Below are positions 49,880-57,179 of a DNA stretch of 64,000 bases, one piece after another. The stretch is from the NCBI GenBank assembly GCA_039105265.1, contig JAPFFF010000055.1, positions 248,001 through 312,000 of the forward strand, read 5' to 3'. The translations under genes were made by a program, and so were the position numbers. The notes beneath the pieces were generated by a model. It was not told where the DNA came from, ran no database searches, and saw only the letters and a list, made by a program, of their open reading frames with translations. This stretch comes from Tritrichomonas musculus (Eukaryota > Parabasalia > Tritrichomonadida > Tritrichomonadidae). Within the stretch, counting starts at the first letter, position 1. Every line of letters starts with the position of its first letter.

Positions 49880-50215
49880 TATGTGTTAGCGCTAACTGGT
49901 ATAGTTGTTGGGTCATGAAGCATGTCTCCGGGCTTCGGCTGCAGGCATGAGTTCGATCCACTGCCATACCGATTTTTCGTATTATTTCCGGTCCATATTT
50001 GTGATAGAGCCCAAGCGCACTAAACACCTTGGGTAAGCTATTACTTGTGGATTATGGGGTAATACGGGCATTTGCCGGCATTTGCAACCCAAACCAGCCT
50101 CATGGTGGATGCAGGTATTTTCCTTGAGGGATTGATGTGCAATCCCGGGTCCGTATGTTGGTTCCTCTAGAGAATGCATTACGCATCCATCATGGGTCGG
50201 TTTTTGCAAAAATAT
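49880..50215. repeat. Solo copy of the 1-3024 repeat family inside M2
   Basis: It is colinear with 2577-2950: tRNA-like module, gtgatagagcccaagcgca, gcatttgccggcattt, caatcccgggtccgtatgtt, and the end gggtcggtttttgc. The body is diverged and slightly shorter, but the first 75 bp are almost unchanged. It fills the gap between PolB (start 49782) and the 186-aa gene (stop 50229). It shows the repeat family can move into Polintons. Confidence 0.8.
49898..49970 (+). other. 73-bp tRNA-like module (M2 copy)
   Basis: GGTATAG and CCATACC ends, B-box-like GAGTTCGATCC (closer to the tRNA consensus than the other copies) and the central CATGTCT/AGGCATG hairpin are all kept. The palindrome GTTAGCGCTAAC precedes it. 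The T stem still pairs poorly. Confidence 0.45.
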
Positions 50216-50228
50216 TTTTGGAAATCGG

Positions 50229-50789
50229 TTAGAAATCGGTTGTATCGATCTCATCTGGGTCTGGAGCTGGTTCCCTTGGTGGACCGTTTATAGGCATATG
50301 GGTGTTGATTAGTTTTTGGGTCATATACATGGAGATACTCAACTTTAGGTTATCACGATTGAGTCTACGCAATAGGGATACGCGTTTATGAGGTTCTGCG
50401 TTGGAGATCGCATCGATTACTGCCTGTGATGTGACATATTGGATCAATCGGTCGTGATCCCCAATATCCAGGAACTTGCTTCGATTGAATATATGGGTGC
50501 GATTTAAACGAGGACGAGGATGTTCAATAGATGGAGCCTCAGGAGGTGAGTCTTTTGCATCCTGAGTAGTATCCTGAGTGGTGTCGATATGTGCTTCAGC
50601 CTTTGGGGTATCAGCAGATGGTTTGCGTTTATGGTTCATACGCTTAATCAAATGCTTGACATCTCGGCGCAAATCGGTGATGCCATCTACGATCTTTAGG
50701 AGTATCTCAGCATCAGTTGCTGTACCAGTAGCTGTATCAGTATCCGAGCTTTGTGCGGTCATTGTTTCTGCGGTCATTTCAATATCCAT
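50229..50789 (-). CDS. Conserved Polinton helical protein, 186 aa (GC-rich copy)
   Basis: Homologue of the 144-aa protein at 29227-29661: N-terminal helix ILLKIVDGITDLRRDVKHLIKRM, an Asp/Thr/Pro-rich linker with repeated TTQDTTQD, and a helical C-terminal domain (RSKFLDIGDHDRLIQYV...LKLSISMYMTQKLI). Function unknown. The start follows TTTATTTTTG and a 5-nt spacer. In both M2 halves this gene is a close neighbour of PolB, but the order relative to PolB differs, which points to rearrangement. Confidence 0.6.
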   Translation of the reverse strand: MDIEMTAETMTAQSSDTDTATGTATDAEILLKIVDGITDLRRDVKHLIKRMNHKRKPSADTPKAEAHIDTTQDTTQDAKDSPPEAPSIEHPRPRLNRTHIFNRSKFLDIGDHDRLIQYVTSQAVIDAISNAEPHKRVSLLRRLNRDNLKLSISMYMTQKLINTHMPINGPPREPAPDPDEIDTTDF

Positions 50790-50827
50790 TTATGCAAAAA
50801 TAAAATATTATTTTTGAGCTTTGACAC

Positions 50828-51601
50828 TTATGATCGCATTGTGGTTGTGAAATATTTGTCCACAGCTGTGTGAAAATCATTAAGGCATGATCTCTTGATG
50901 GTAATCCTAGTACCACCTACAGTGACATCATCCCCTTTGAACATAGCTTTGGCCATTCGCTTGATATCTTCATTCGGGGTCATTGCGATGGGTAGGTCAT
51001 CAATAAATATCCAGCGCTTCTTCTTATCTTGATATATCCTACTGACCTGCCTCCATGAATGCTTGTTACGACGAACGAGATGGAGTACCACAGAATCCTT
51101 ATCTTTGGGGAGTTCCTCAAGCCATATCATATATCGGTAGCTATTTTTGTGATCCTTGGGGACAGCCCTTGTAGTGAGGTCATTGATTTTGTTATCCATC
51201 TGCTCGCGTTGCTTCTCAAAATGAGCATCCAAAAGCTGAGCAATATATATGGCATACTTTCGACTTGCCCAGCATGCAACATCATTGACCAGTAGTCGGT
51301 GAATGTATATGCCTTGCAAATGGGAATTACCAATATTTACTCGATTTTGAACCAAATCCTCGGGACAGCAATTTTGCTGTGCCGATAATTCATCGAGTAT
51401 TTCATTGGTTTCAGCGAGTTGCCTCCATCGATAAGCCTGCTTCTTGGAATTGCATGCATTGAGAATTGATTGCATCTGGTACATATCATCCTTAATGGAA
51501 TGTACCAAACGGAGCTTCTCATTATACTGTATGTATTCATACTCATCATCGATTGGTTCGATAATAGCTGCCATTGGTGTATTTGACCCAGTTGATTCCA
51601 T
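50828..51601 (-). CDS. KilA-N domain protein, 257 aa
   Basis: Residues about 25-130 fit a KilA-N domain: YRWRQLAETNEILDEL, then QGIYIHRLLVNDVACWASRKYAIYIAQLLDAHF, the G-x-Y-x-H...A-x-W signature. KilA-N binds DNA and is common in large DNA viruses, phages and their satellites. A second domain (about 150-225; YMIWLEELPKDKDSVVLHLVRRNKHSW...WIFIDDLPIAMTPN) resembles the C-terminal domains joined to viral KilA-N or Bro proteins. A regulatory role in the element's gene expression is inferred. A mobile palindrome (51361-51384) sits in frame within the KilA-N part, coding about residues 73-80. The start follows AATTTTTTATC. Confidence 0.75.
   Translation of the reverse strand: MESTGSNTPMAAIIEPIDDEYEYIQYNEKLRLVHSIKDDMYQMQSILNACNSKKQAYRWRQLAETNEILDELSAQQNCCPEDLVQNRVNIGNSHLQGIYIHRLLVNDVACWASRKYAIYIAQLLDAHFEKQREQMDNKINDLTTRAVPKDHKNSYRYMIWLEELPKDKDSVVLHLVRRNKHSWRQVSRIYQDKKKRWIFIDDLPIAMTPNEDIKRMAKAMFKGDDVTVGGTRITIKRSCLNDFHTAVDKYFTTTMRS
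51361..51384. repeat. CGGGACAGCAATTTTGCTGTGCCG palindrome core within KilA-N gene
   Basis: The core GACAGCAATTTTGCTGT is the same as the hairpins at 20297-20317 and 44059-44079. Here it lies inside coding sequence and keeps the frame, adding about eight residues. Confidence 0.6.
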
Positions 51602-51684
51602 TTGGAATTCGATAAAAAATTGAGTTGCATTGCGAACTAGCTAGTTATTACATCATATGAAGTTGAGTCCAAAAATATAAATGC

Positions 51685-51987
51685 TTAAGCGTATTCATAT
51701 GAGAATTCGAGTATTTTCAATAGCATCTTGATCCTGCTCAAATCGAGTTCCTTGCGATTATAGCTATCACCATCTATGATTTTGGTTCGAAGGGATTCCA
51801 AATCAGTTTCATAATTTGATATTGTATCGATGAGATCGTCCATGAAATCATCATCGTTGTGGTAGTCGAATGCAAGGGATTTCCATTGGGGGTATTTCTT
51901 GAGGATGACTCGTTCGAGGTAATCGAGTTTGACACCATTAGCTTCGACATTGGAGAGTTGTGGCATGGCAGTAGTTGTTGAATTCAT
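51685..51987 (-). CDS. Unknown acidic helical protein, 100 aa
   Basis: I do not recognise it. It is helical and acidic (DDDFMDDLIDTISNYETDLESL) with no membrane segment. I chose the ATG at 51987 because it follows AATTTTTTATCC and 9 nt, the same signal as the KilA-N gene; a longer upstream reading enters the TIR region. It is the gene nearest the right TIR of M2. Its position beside KilA-N suggests an early regulatory pair, which is inference. Confidence 0.5.
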   Translation of the reverse strand: MNSTTTAMPQLSNVEANGVKLDYLERVILKKYPQWKSLAFDYHNDDDFMDDLIDTISNYETDLESLRTKIIDGDSYNRKELDLSRIKMLLKILEFSYEYA

Positions 51988-52052
51988 TTCTAACTGGATA
52001 AAAAATTGGATTGATTCGAGAATCGCGTTATTTTTGGAATTCATCTGTGTCG

Positions 52053-52354
52053 CCATCAGCTTGCTCCATAGGTGGTCCCATAAGTGGGCCATAGGTGGCC
52101 TATTTTTGGAATTTGTATGGGCCCAAATATAAGCGTTTTATAAGCGTTTTGGGGTGAATTCACTATGGGCACAAAATGGGGAACTCTATGTGGCCCCCGA
52201 ATATGGGTCCGAATGTGGGGTCAAATGCGAGTTCAAAATATGGGGTTGTGGGTGTATGCTATTTTTGATATTTAGAAAGGGGCCAAAAAGGGGTCATTTA
52301 AAGCGTTTTAAGTGGGGATTTATCTGGTCCCGATTCGGAACACCCATCACTACT
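52053..52354. repeat. Right TIR of M2
   Basis: Reverse complement of 11515-11816, ending CACTACT, followed by the 6-bp duplication aaggaa at 52355-52360. Confidence 0.9.
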
Positions 52355-52360
52355 AAGGAA

Positions 52361-53401
52361 TTATTAGATTTTGATCAGTTCTTCATTGAAATCAATATCA
52401 AGAAGATCAAGTGCAAGGCTGATAAACCATATAAATTTGGGCAAATATTTAGTAGGAATGATCAAGGGTCAAAAATATTTAACAACAACCCCATCAACAA
52501 TTATTACATAGACAAGAGAGCTTTTATGGACTTGATGGAGTTTTATGATTTCGATTATGAGTTTATTAGAGGATATTACTTTGACAAAGGATTCAACAAC
52601 AAGATTAATGTATTTATAGAGAAATTGTTCAATCTAAGAAGGAGATACCAAGATGCTAACAATCCATTGCAACAAACCATTAAACTACTTCTTAATTCCA
52701 TTTACGGAAAATCTATCCTAAAGGCAACAACAACTGAAACTAAATGTATACCAAAAGATAAGGTAATAAAGTACATATGGAAGAACTATAATTACATAAC
52801 AGAGGTGATAGAGAACAAGTCAATTGATAATGTATATGTTAAGAAGGTTAAACCAATAAACAGTCATTTTAATTTACCTCATTTTGGTGCTAGTGTCTTG
52901 TCATGGAGCAAACATTTAATGAATAGGGTAATGAGTACTGCTGAGCAAAATGGAATAGACATCTACTATACAGATACAGATAGCGTACACGTTAGAGAAA
53001 TAGATGTACCAAGGATAGCTGAGGTGTTCAAGAAAAAATATGGGAAGGAGTTGATTGGTAAGAAGATGACACAGTTTCATTGTGACTTTGATTCGTTTAA
53101 TGGTGCTGTCGGTAGTGTTCATTCCAGGAAATTAATAACATTAGGAAAGAAAAGTTACTTAGATATCCTAGTTGATGAAAAAGGTAATGAAGGCTATCAC
53201 ATTAGATTAAAAGGAATACCAAAACAAGTTATCCTGAACAAAGCAAAAAGAATGGGTATAACAATTGAGCAACTATATGAGAAACTTTATGATGGAGAGG
53301 AAATTACATTTAACCTCCTTGATGGTGCTAATTGCTTCAGAAAGAGTAGTTCTTATCAACAAGTAAATCTTCCTGTGTTTGAACGAAGAATCAAATTTTA
53401 A
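52361..53401 (+). pseudogene. polB: Protein-primed DNA polymerase B of M1, 3' part
   Basis: Carries a polymerase motif B region (IKLLLNSIYGKS, about 330 bp in) and motif C (IYYTDTDSVH), then a C-terminal domain ending ERRIKF. It belongs to the M1 PolB whose 5' part ends at 11514; M2 separates them. The open reading extends backward through the M2 TIR only by chance. It is a fossil by virtue of the insertion. Confidence 0.85.
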
Positions 53402-53405
53402 AAAT

Positions 53406-53475
53406 CTTCATCTTATTTTTGGTTTTCATGATCATTAGGTGAAGAGGTGAATTGTCACCACATTTTTGTCACCTT
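53406..53475. repeat. Left inverted repeat of the 339-aa gene cassette
   Basis: The inner 47 bp (53429-53475) are a perfect reverse complement of 54537-54583. The outer 20 bp (53406-53425) are a perfect reverse complement of 54671-54690. Confidence 0.85.
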
Positions 53476-53517
53476 TATTTTTTTAGTTAATTTTTATCTT
53501 CCACTTACATAAACCTA

Positions 53518-54537
53518 ATGATAGCGCAAACAAATACACAAGCTCAAGCCGACTTCAATGTTAATGAATATCTTGTTGACCTAATACCTAAACCAATATC
53601 TGATGTAAATGGGAAAGTTGATAAGTATTATGATATTCATGGAAACCCTATTAAGCCTCTTGTAGAAGTTAGTTGTGAGAAGGAATTAAACACAAAGAGA
53701 ATGATTATGAGGGATTTGCTAACCAATAACTATAATCCTGATGCTTATGATGTTAAGTTTGAGCACAACAATAAATATATCAAAGACGTTTTCACTATGA
53801 TTTCAAGTCTTCCAAAGATAATGCCAATATCTCAGACAAAACCATTTGAACCAATATTTAATGAAATAGAAGTATTAAAGACAGATAGTGCAGAACTTAA
53901 GAAGTTTCTACGTAAAATGAATGTACAGTTTGTTGGTTATTATTGCGACCACAATACTATGAATGAGAAGTGCGATAAAGTAGTTATGAGTACAAGTGAA
54001 CTTTTGGAGAGTGAAGACTTTGAGAAATATAAAGAGTTTATTGAAAGATACGCTAACTGTATATATGATGTATTCTGTTATTACTGGTATGATATGGAAA
54101 ACAATAATAATCATGAGAGCTTAAGAAGTAAGGTTAATGAATTTCAAATTGATTACAGTACCTTATTGAAGCTTAGATGCGGTATTACGAGGATTAATAC
54201 TAAAATATTTAATATCAATTCAAGTTCCAATAAACGTTGCAGCAAGTGTGAGGCCAAACAGAGATTATATGAATATACTTTGCGTGAAGTTCAACGTATG
54301 AGAGCTGAACAGGAAGAAATCGATAGGCAGTTTGATGAGTCTGATTACGATTTAGCCAAGTTTATGCAGAACAATTATCCAAGCATTGATAGATTATTGT
54401 TAAAGGATGTTCAACAGAGATATGCCAAAGAGTTTGGACAAAAATTAACCTTTGCTGAATTAACCGATAGACTCGAACAGACAGGCAAATGGAAGATAAC
54501 AAACGTTCATAGGACACAATATGTGAATAGAGTGTGA
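53518..54537 (+). CDS. Unknown 339-aa protein in an inverted-repeat cassette
   Basis: I do not recognise the whole protein. It contains a CDHNTMNEKCDK and a CSKCEAK motif, possibly one split zinc site, then a coiled-coil (YEYTLREVQRMRAEQEEIDRQF). The last 60 residues (IDRLLLKDVQQRYAKEFGQKLTFAELTDRLEQTGKWKI) look like a winged-helix DNA-binding domain. The gene is bracketed by 47-bp perfect inverted repeats, its stop codon touching the right one. The layout suggests a small mobile cassette that may encode its own DNA-binding protein, or a gene whose transcript is framed by a long stem. T-rich promoter sequence precedes the ATG. Confidence 0.6.
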   Translation: MIAQTNTQAQADFNVNEYLVDLIPKPISDVNGKVDKYYDIHGNPIKPLVEVSCEKELNTKRMIMRDLLTNNYNPDAYDVKFEHNNKYIKDVFTMISSLPKIMPISQTKPFEPIFNEIEVLKTDSAELKKFLRKMNVQFVGYYCDHNTMNEKCDKVVMSTSELLESEDFEKYKEFIERYANCIYDVFCYYWYDMENNNNHESLRSKVNEFQIDYSTLLKLRCGITRINTKIFNINSSSNKRCSKCEAKQRLYEYTLREVQRMRAEQEEIDRQFDESDYDLAKFMQNNYPSIDRLLLKDVQQRYAKEFGQKLTFAELTDRLEQTGKWKITNVHRTQYVNRV

Positions 54538-54583
54538 AGGTGACAAAAATGTGGTGACAATTCACCTCTTCACCTAATGATCA
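54537..54583. repeat. Right inverted repeat of the cassette, inner copy
   Basis: Perfect 47-bp reverse complement of 53429-53475. It begins on the last base of the 339-aa gene's stop codon. Confidence 0.85.
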
Positions 54584-54631
54584 AAAATACTAAAAAAATC
54601 ATCTTATATTTTTGTTTATCAGATGACTCTG

Positions 54632-54690
54632 AAGGTGACAAAAATGTGGTGACAGTTCACCTGTTCACCCAAACCAAAAATAAGATGAAG
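54632..54690. repeat. Right inverted repeat of the cassette, outer copy
   Basis: A second, slightly diverged copy of the repeat (aaggtgacaaaaatgtggtg then acagttcacctgttcaccc) continues into the 20-bp outer match to 53406-53425. The right side therefore has two tandem arms, the left one. Confidence 0.8.
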
Positions 54691-54701
54691 GTTTTTTGTT
54701 T

Positions 54702-54959
54702 TCATGCTTCTTTCTTCTCAGCAGTAACCATTTCAGCAATTTTCTTTAATTCCTCTAACTCTTGCTTCTTTCTTTGTCTATATTCTTTTTGTTGTTGTCG
54801 TCTGGCTTCAAGTCTTTCTTCAGGGGTATTATATTTACTCTTCCTGCCTCTTTTCGGGGTATCAACTATTTCTTTCAGATTCTCACTTAACTTCGATTTG
54901 GACAATTTCTTTATTACTTCTGTTTTCTTGAATTGGTTTAGATCTATTTTACTCGTCAT
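54702..54959 (-). CDS. Basic bZIP-like / AT-hook-like protein, 85 aa
   Basis: TPKRGRKSKYNTPEERLEARRQQQKEYRQRKKQELEELKKIAEM holds an AT-hook-like GRK core, a strongly basic region with the N/Q-rich spacing of bZIP basic regions, and a short leucine heptad. It is probably a DNA-binding regulator or DNA-condensing protein of M1. The start follows TTTTTATTTTTATC and 4 nt. It is the first of a long leftward gene series that runs to the integrase. Confidence 0.6.
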   Translation of the reverse strand: MTSKIDLNQFKKTEVIKKLSKSKLSENLKEIVDTPKRGRKSKYNTPEERLEARRQQQKEYRQRKKQELEELKKIAEMVTAEKKEA

Positions 54960-54988
54960 TTTGATAAAAATAAAAAAACAAATAATAA

Positions 54989-55516
54989 TTACATATTAAC
55001 TGCATACTTAAGACAAAGATGATATTTGTTAACTAATTCATTATATTCTTTGTTATATACTTGTTTGAAGTCAGTACATACTTCTCCATTATCATTTACT
55101 ATCTTAATGGAATCTATCTTACGTATCGGATTAGCTTTCCCTGCACAACAACCTACATCCTCATCAAGACTTATTTCTACCACCTCCGCCTTAATAATTG
55201 TTTTAATTATATTAGATAAGGCAGTAACAGGGACAATTATACAATTCTTTGATATTAAGTTGGATAATAATGCTTTGTCTTGGTCTAATAATATTTTTGC
55301 ATACGTTTCAAGTATCACGTACTTAACATCCTTTGTTTCTTCTTCTTGATTCTCTTCTAATTCAACATTACGAGTGATAACAATTTCTTCTTTTCCATCA
55401 TCCCTTTTGTTTATAATAATAATATTATTTATATTGCTTGTTGACTGAGCTGCTGCTTGAGGTTCTAATGAAACGTTCGCCTGCACACCATTCGCTTGTG
55501 TTCTCTTCTTTATCAT
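54989..55516 (-). CDS. Conserved Polinton virion-region protein, 175 aa (M1 copy)
   Basis: The first 60 residues are Gln/Ala/Asn-rich and flexible. The rest is a compact alpha/beta domain with LLSNLISKNCIIV, VEISLDEDVGCCAGKANP and a C-terminal helix. The M2 homologue is split by a transposon (13526-13938 and 16557-16805). Paired cysteines next to an acidic strand are common to both. Function unknown. In M1 and M2 it lies a few genes from the MCP on the same strand. Confidence 0.65.
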   Translation of the reverse strand: MIKKRTQANGVQANVSLEPQAAAQSTSNINNIIIINKRDDGKEEIVITRNVELEENQEEETKDVKYVILETYAKILLDQDKALLSNLISKNCIIVPVTALSNIIKTIIKAEVVEISLDEDVGCCAGKANPIRKIDSIKIVNDNGEVCTDFKQVYNKEYNELVNKYHLCLKYAVNM

Positions 55517-55544
55517 TTCCTTTCGAAAAAAAGTTGATAATCAA

Positions 55545-55973
55545 TCAGTAATGAATATTAGCTTGTTTAACATTAATTGGTTTAAAGTATCCAATCCTTC
55601 CTTTATTTCTTTCATCCGCTCTACCTTGTATTTCTCCTAATTTCTCTGGTTTCTTTAAGTATGGAGGAAGAATAGGAGCTTTGGGTGCTTTATCTTTCTT
55701 CAAATAATACCCTCCATCTGTAATACTAACAGGTGGTTTGTGTAATGGTTTTGTTTTATGTTGATTACTCTTTGGTGGTTTGACTGGTTTGTTTTCCATA
55801 TACTTTGCTGGTGGTCTATTAATTCTTGGGTTAAACGTAACTGCGTAAGTATTGTCATTAGAAAATATGCCAAAGTGATTAAACTCTATTGTCTTCTCAG
55901 TCTTAGTTCCTTCATTAAACATTGCCCCTTCTGCTCCAACTGTTGTTGAATTGAGATTTCTGTACTTATTCAT
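55545..55973 (-). CDS. Proline/lysine-rich unknown protein, 142 aa
   Basis: I do not recognise it. The first 45 residues are ordered-looking (TVGAEGAMFNEGTKTEKTIEFNHFGIF), the rest is rich in Pro-Pro-Lys segments (ENKPVKPPKSNQHKTKPLHKPP, APILPPYLKKP) and probably extended. It may be a flexible virion linker. The start follows AATTTTTTTTG and 8 nt. It sits 29 bp upstream of the 175-aa gene. Confidence 0.55.
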   Translation of the reverse strand: MNKYRNLNSTTVGAEGAMFNEGTKTEKTIEFNHFGIFSNDNTYAVTFNPRINRPPAKYMENKPVKPPKSNQHKTKPLHKPPVSITDGGYYLKKDKAPKAPILPPYLKKPEKLGEIQGRADERNKGRIGYFKPINVKQANIHY

Positions 55974-56011
55974 TTCTTTTTCAAAAAAAATTGGTCGGTC
56001 GAGATTCCGAC

Positions 56012-56461
56012 TTACAGAACTAGCTCTTGATGGAGACCAATAAATAGTTCGGGTGTATTTAATTCATATTTCTTACGTAATTCCTCTATCATTGTTTTAG
56101 TCTTTTTAGATGCTAATTCTATTGAATAATTGTAGTAACTGTATTCCCCATATTCTTGTTCCTTATTTGAACCATTAACAAAGAATTCTTGCATTTTATA
56201 ATTAATTTTCCTTCTTGAGTTAGTATTTAATACTATGTGTTCTATATCATATTCTTTTATCTTGTCCGGATATAGTCTCCATACATTCTTGTCCGCTTTA
56301 ATTGATATGTAGATGACTTTTGCTAAATATTTATTTTTTGAAAGTTGAATTGGATATCTATCGCAAAGGATAGCGAAATTGCATTCTTTAAAATCTTCTG
56401 GGTGTTCGGCAAGGGAAATAACATTATTGATGTAATCATATACTTTATATTGATCTTGCAT
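56012..56461 (-). CDS. Conserved Polinton protein, 149 aa (M1 copy)
   Basis: Homologue of the M2 protein at 11911-12390, sharing CNFAILCD, YLAKVIYIS, NSRRK, MQEFFVNG, YYNYSIE and FIGLHQELVL. The clear similarity over diverged DNA shows both were under selection. Function unknown. The start follows ATTTTTTTATTTC and 7 nt. Confidence 0.7.
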   Translation of the reverse strand: MQDQYKVYDYINNVISLAEHPEDFKECNFAILCDRYPIQLSKNKYLAKVIYISIKADKNVWRLYPDKIKEYDIEHIVLNTNSRRKINYKMQEFFVNGSNKEQEYGEYSYYNYSIELASKKTKTMIEELRKKYELNTPELFIGLHQELVL

Positions 56462-56497
56462 TTTGTAGAGAAATAAAAAAATATAAATAAAATTTTT

Positions 56498-57109
56498 TTA
56501 GTCTAATCCGTATTGTTGTTTGAAAGTATGGATGTAGAATGTTGTTTTAGTGTGGTTAACATCTCTTGTCACAATGAATTTACGTCCTCCTTTAGCTGTA
56601 TTAATATACATAATTCTATAAACTTCATCAGTTATCCTTTGGTAAAAGATATCTTCTTCAGTTTCTTCATTATAATAGTAATAATATTCTTTTTCAGCAA
56701 ATACTCTTCTTTCCTTTTTCAAATCATAGTGAGTAATAACAATTGCTTCGTCTGGTATATTGTCTATAAATTCATATGAAACACCGTTGTTTGATGACTT
56801 GTTTCTCATGTTCTCTCTTACTGAAACCCAACGTAAGTTCGATAAATGATAATCAGATCTATCTTTATTAAGGTGATCAACTTGAGGAAGATTATTCGGA
56901 TTAGGTAAGAATTGCTTTGCTATGATTTGATGTTTGTTGATCTTGTTGCTATTAATACACACACTTGCATAACCATTGCTTTTGTTTATGCATTCTTTGA
57001 CAACATAATGATTATCTTTTCTTCGAATGGTATAGGGAAAATCATTTAAGATCTCATAATCAGGATACTCATTTATTGTAACAAATTCGATTGCTTGTTC
57101 TTCTGTCAT
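56498..57109 (-). CDS. HNH endonuclease (phage homing type), 203 aa
   Basis: Residues about 60-110 hold HQIIAKQFLPNPNNLPQVDHLNKDRSDYHLSNLRWVS, the classic H...VDHxNxxxxDxxxxNLRWVS motif of phage-type HNH homing nucleases. The N-terminal part (YPDYEILNDFPYTIRRK) resembles NUMOD-like DNA-binding repeats. The C-terminal 90 residues are aromatic-rich and unknown. I place the start at 57109 after TTTTTTTATT rather than at an upstream ATG. It lies between MCP and the 149-aa gene, a likely parasitic insertion in the capsid block. Confidence 0.8.
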   Translation of the reverse strand: MTEEQAIEFVTINEYPDYEILNDFPYTIRRKDNHYVVKECINKSNGYASVCINSNKINKHQIIAKQFLPNPNNLPQVDHLNKDRSDYHLSNLRWVSVRENMRNKSSNNGVSYEFIDNIPDEAIVITHYDLKKERRVFAEKEYYYYYNEETEEDIFYQRITDEVYRIMYINTAKGGRKFIVTRDVNHTKTTFYIHTFKQQYGLD

Positions 57110-57179
57110 TTTGTATTTATGTATAGTGATAATAAAAAAAAATATAATTAAAATAGAAAGACGCAATTATTTTTGTTAT

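Larger units (their letters stand above)
11515..52354. mobile_element. Polinton (Maverick) M2, 40.84 kb, composite
   Basis: It begins AGTAGTGATGGGTG and ends with the reverse complement, has 302-bp TIRs and is flanked by aaggaa duplications. Genes include ATPase, MCP, pVI-like, integrase, penton-like, two fibre genes, two PolB genes, KilA-N and several unknowns. It contains two insertions (13939-16556 and 31835-40911). Removing them leaves about 29 kb, still large because part of the gene set occurs twice. The AT-rich centre (about 20.76-43.61 kb) differs in composition from both flanks. The matching TIRs argue for a recent insertion. One PolB copy and one virion gene are broken; most other genes look whole. 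Confidence 0.9.

Noticed and set aside
52154-52360. N-terminal extension of the ORF that contains the M1 PolB 3' part
   Set aside because: This stretch is the M2 TIR. The identical reading occurs leftward in the other TIR (11470-11715), showing it is chance read-through.
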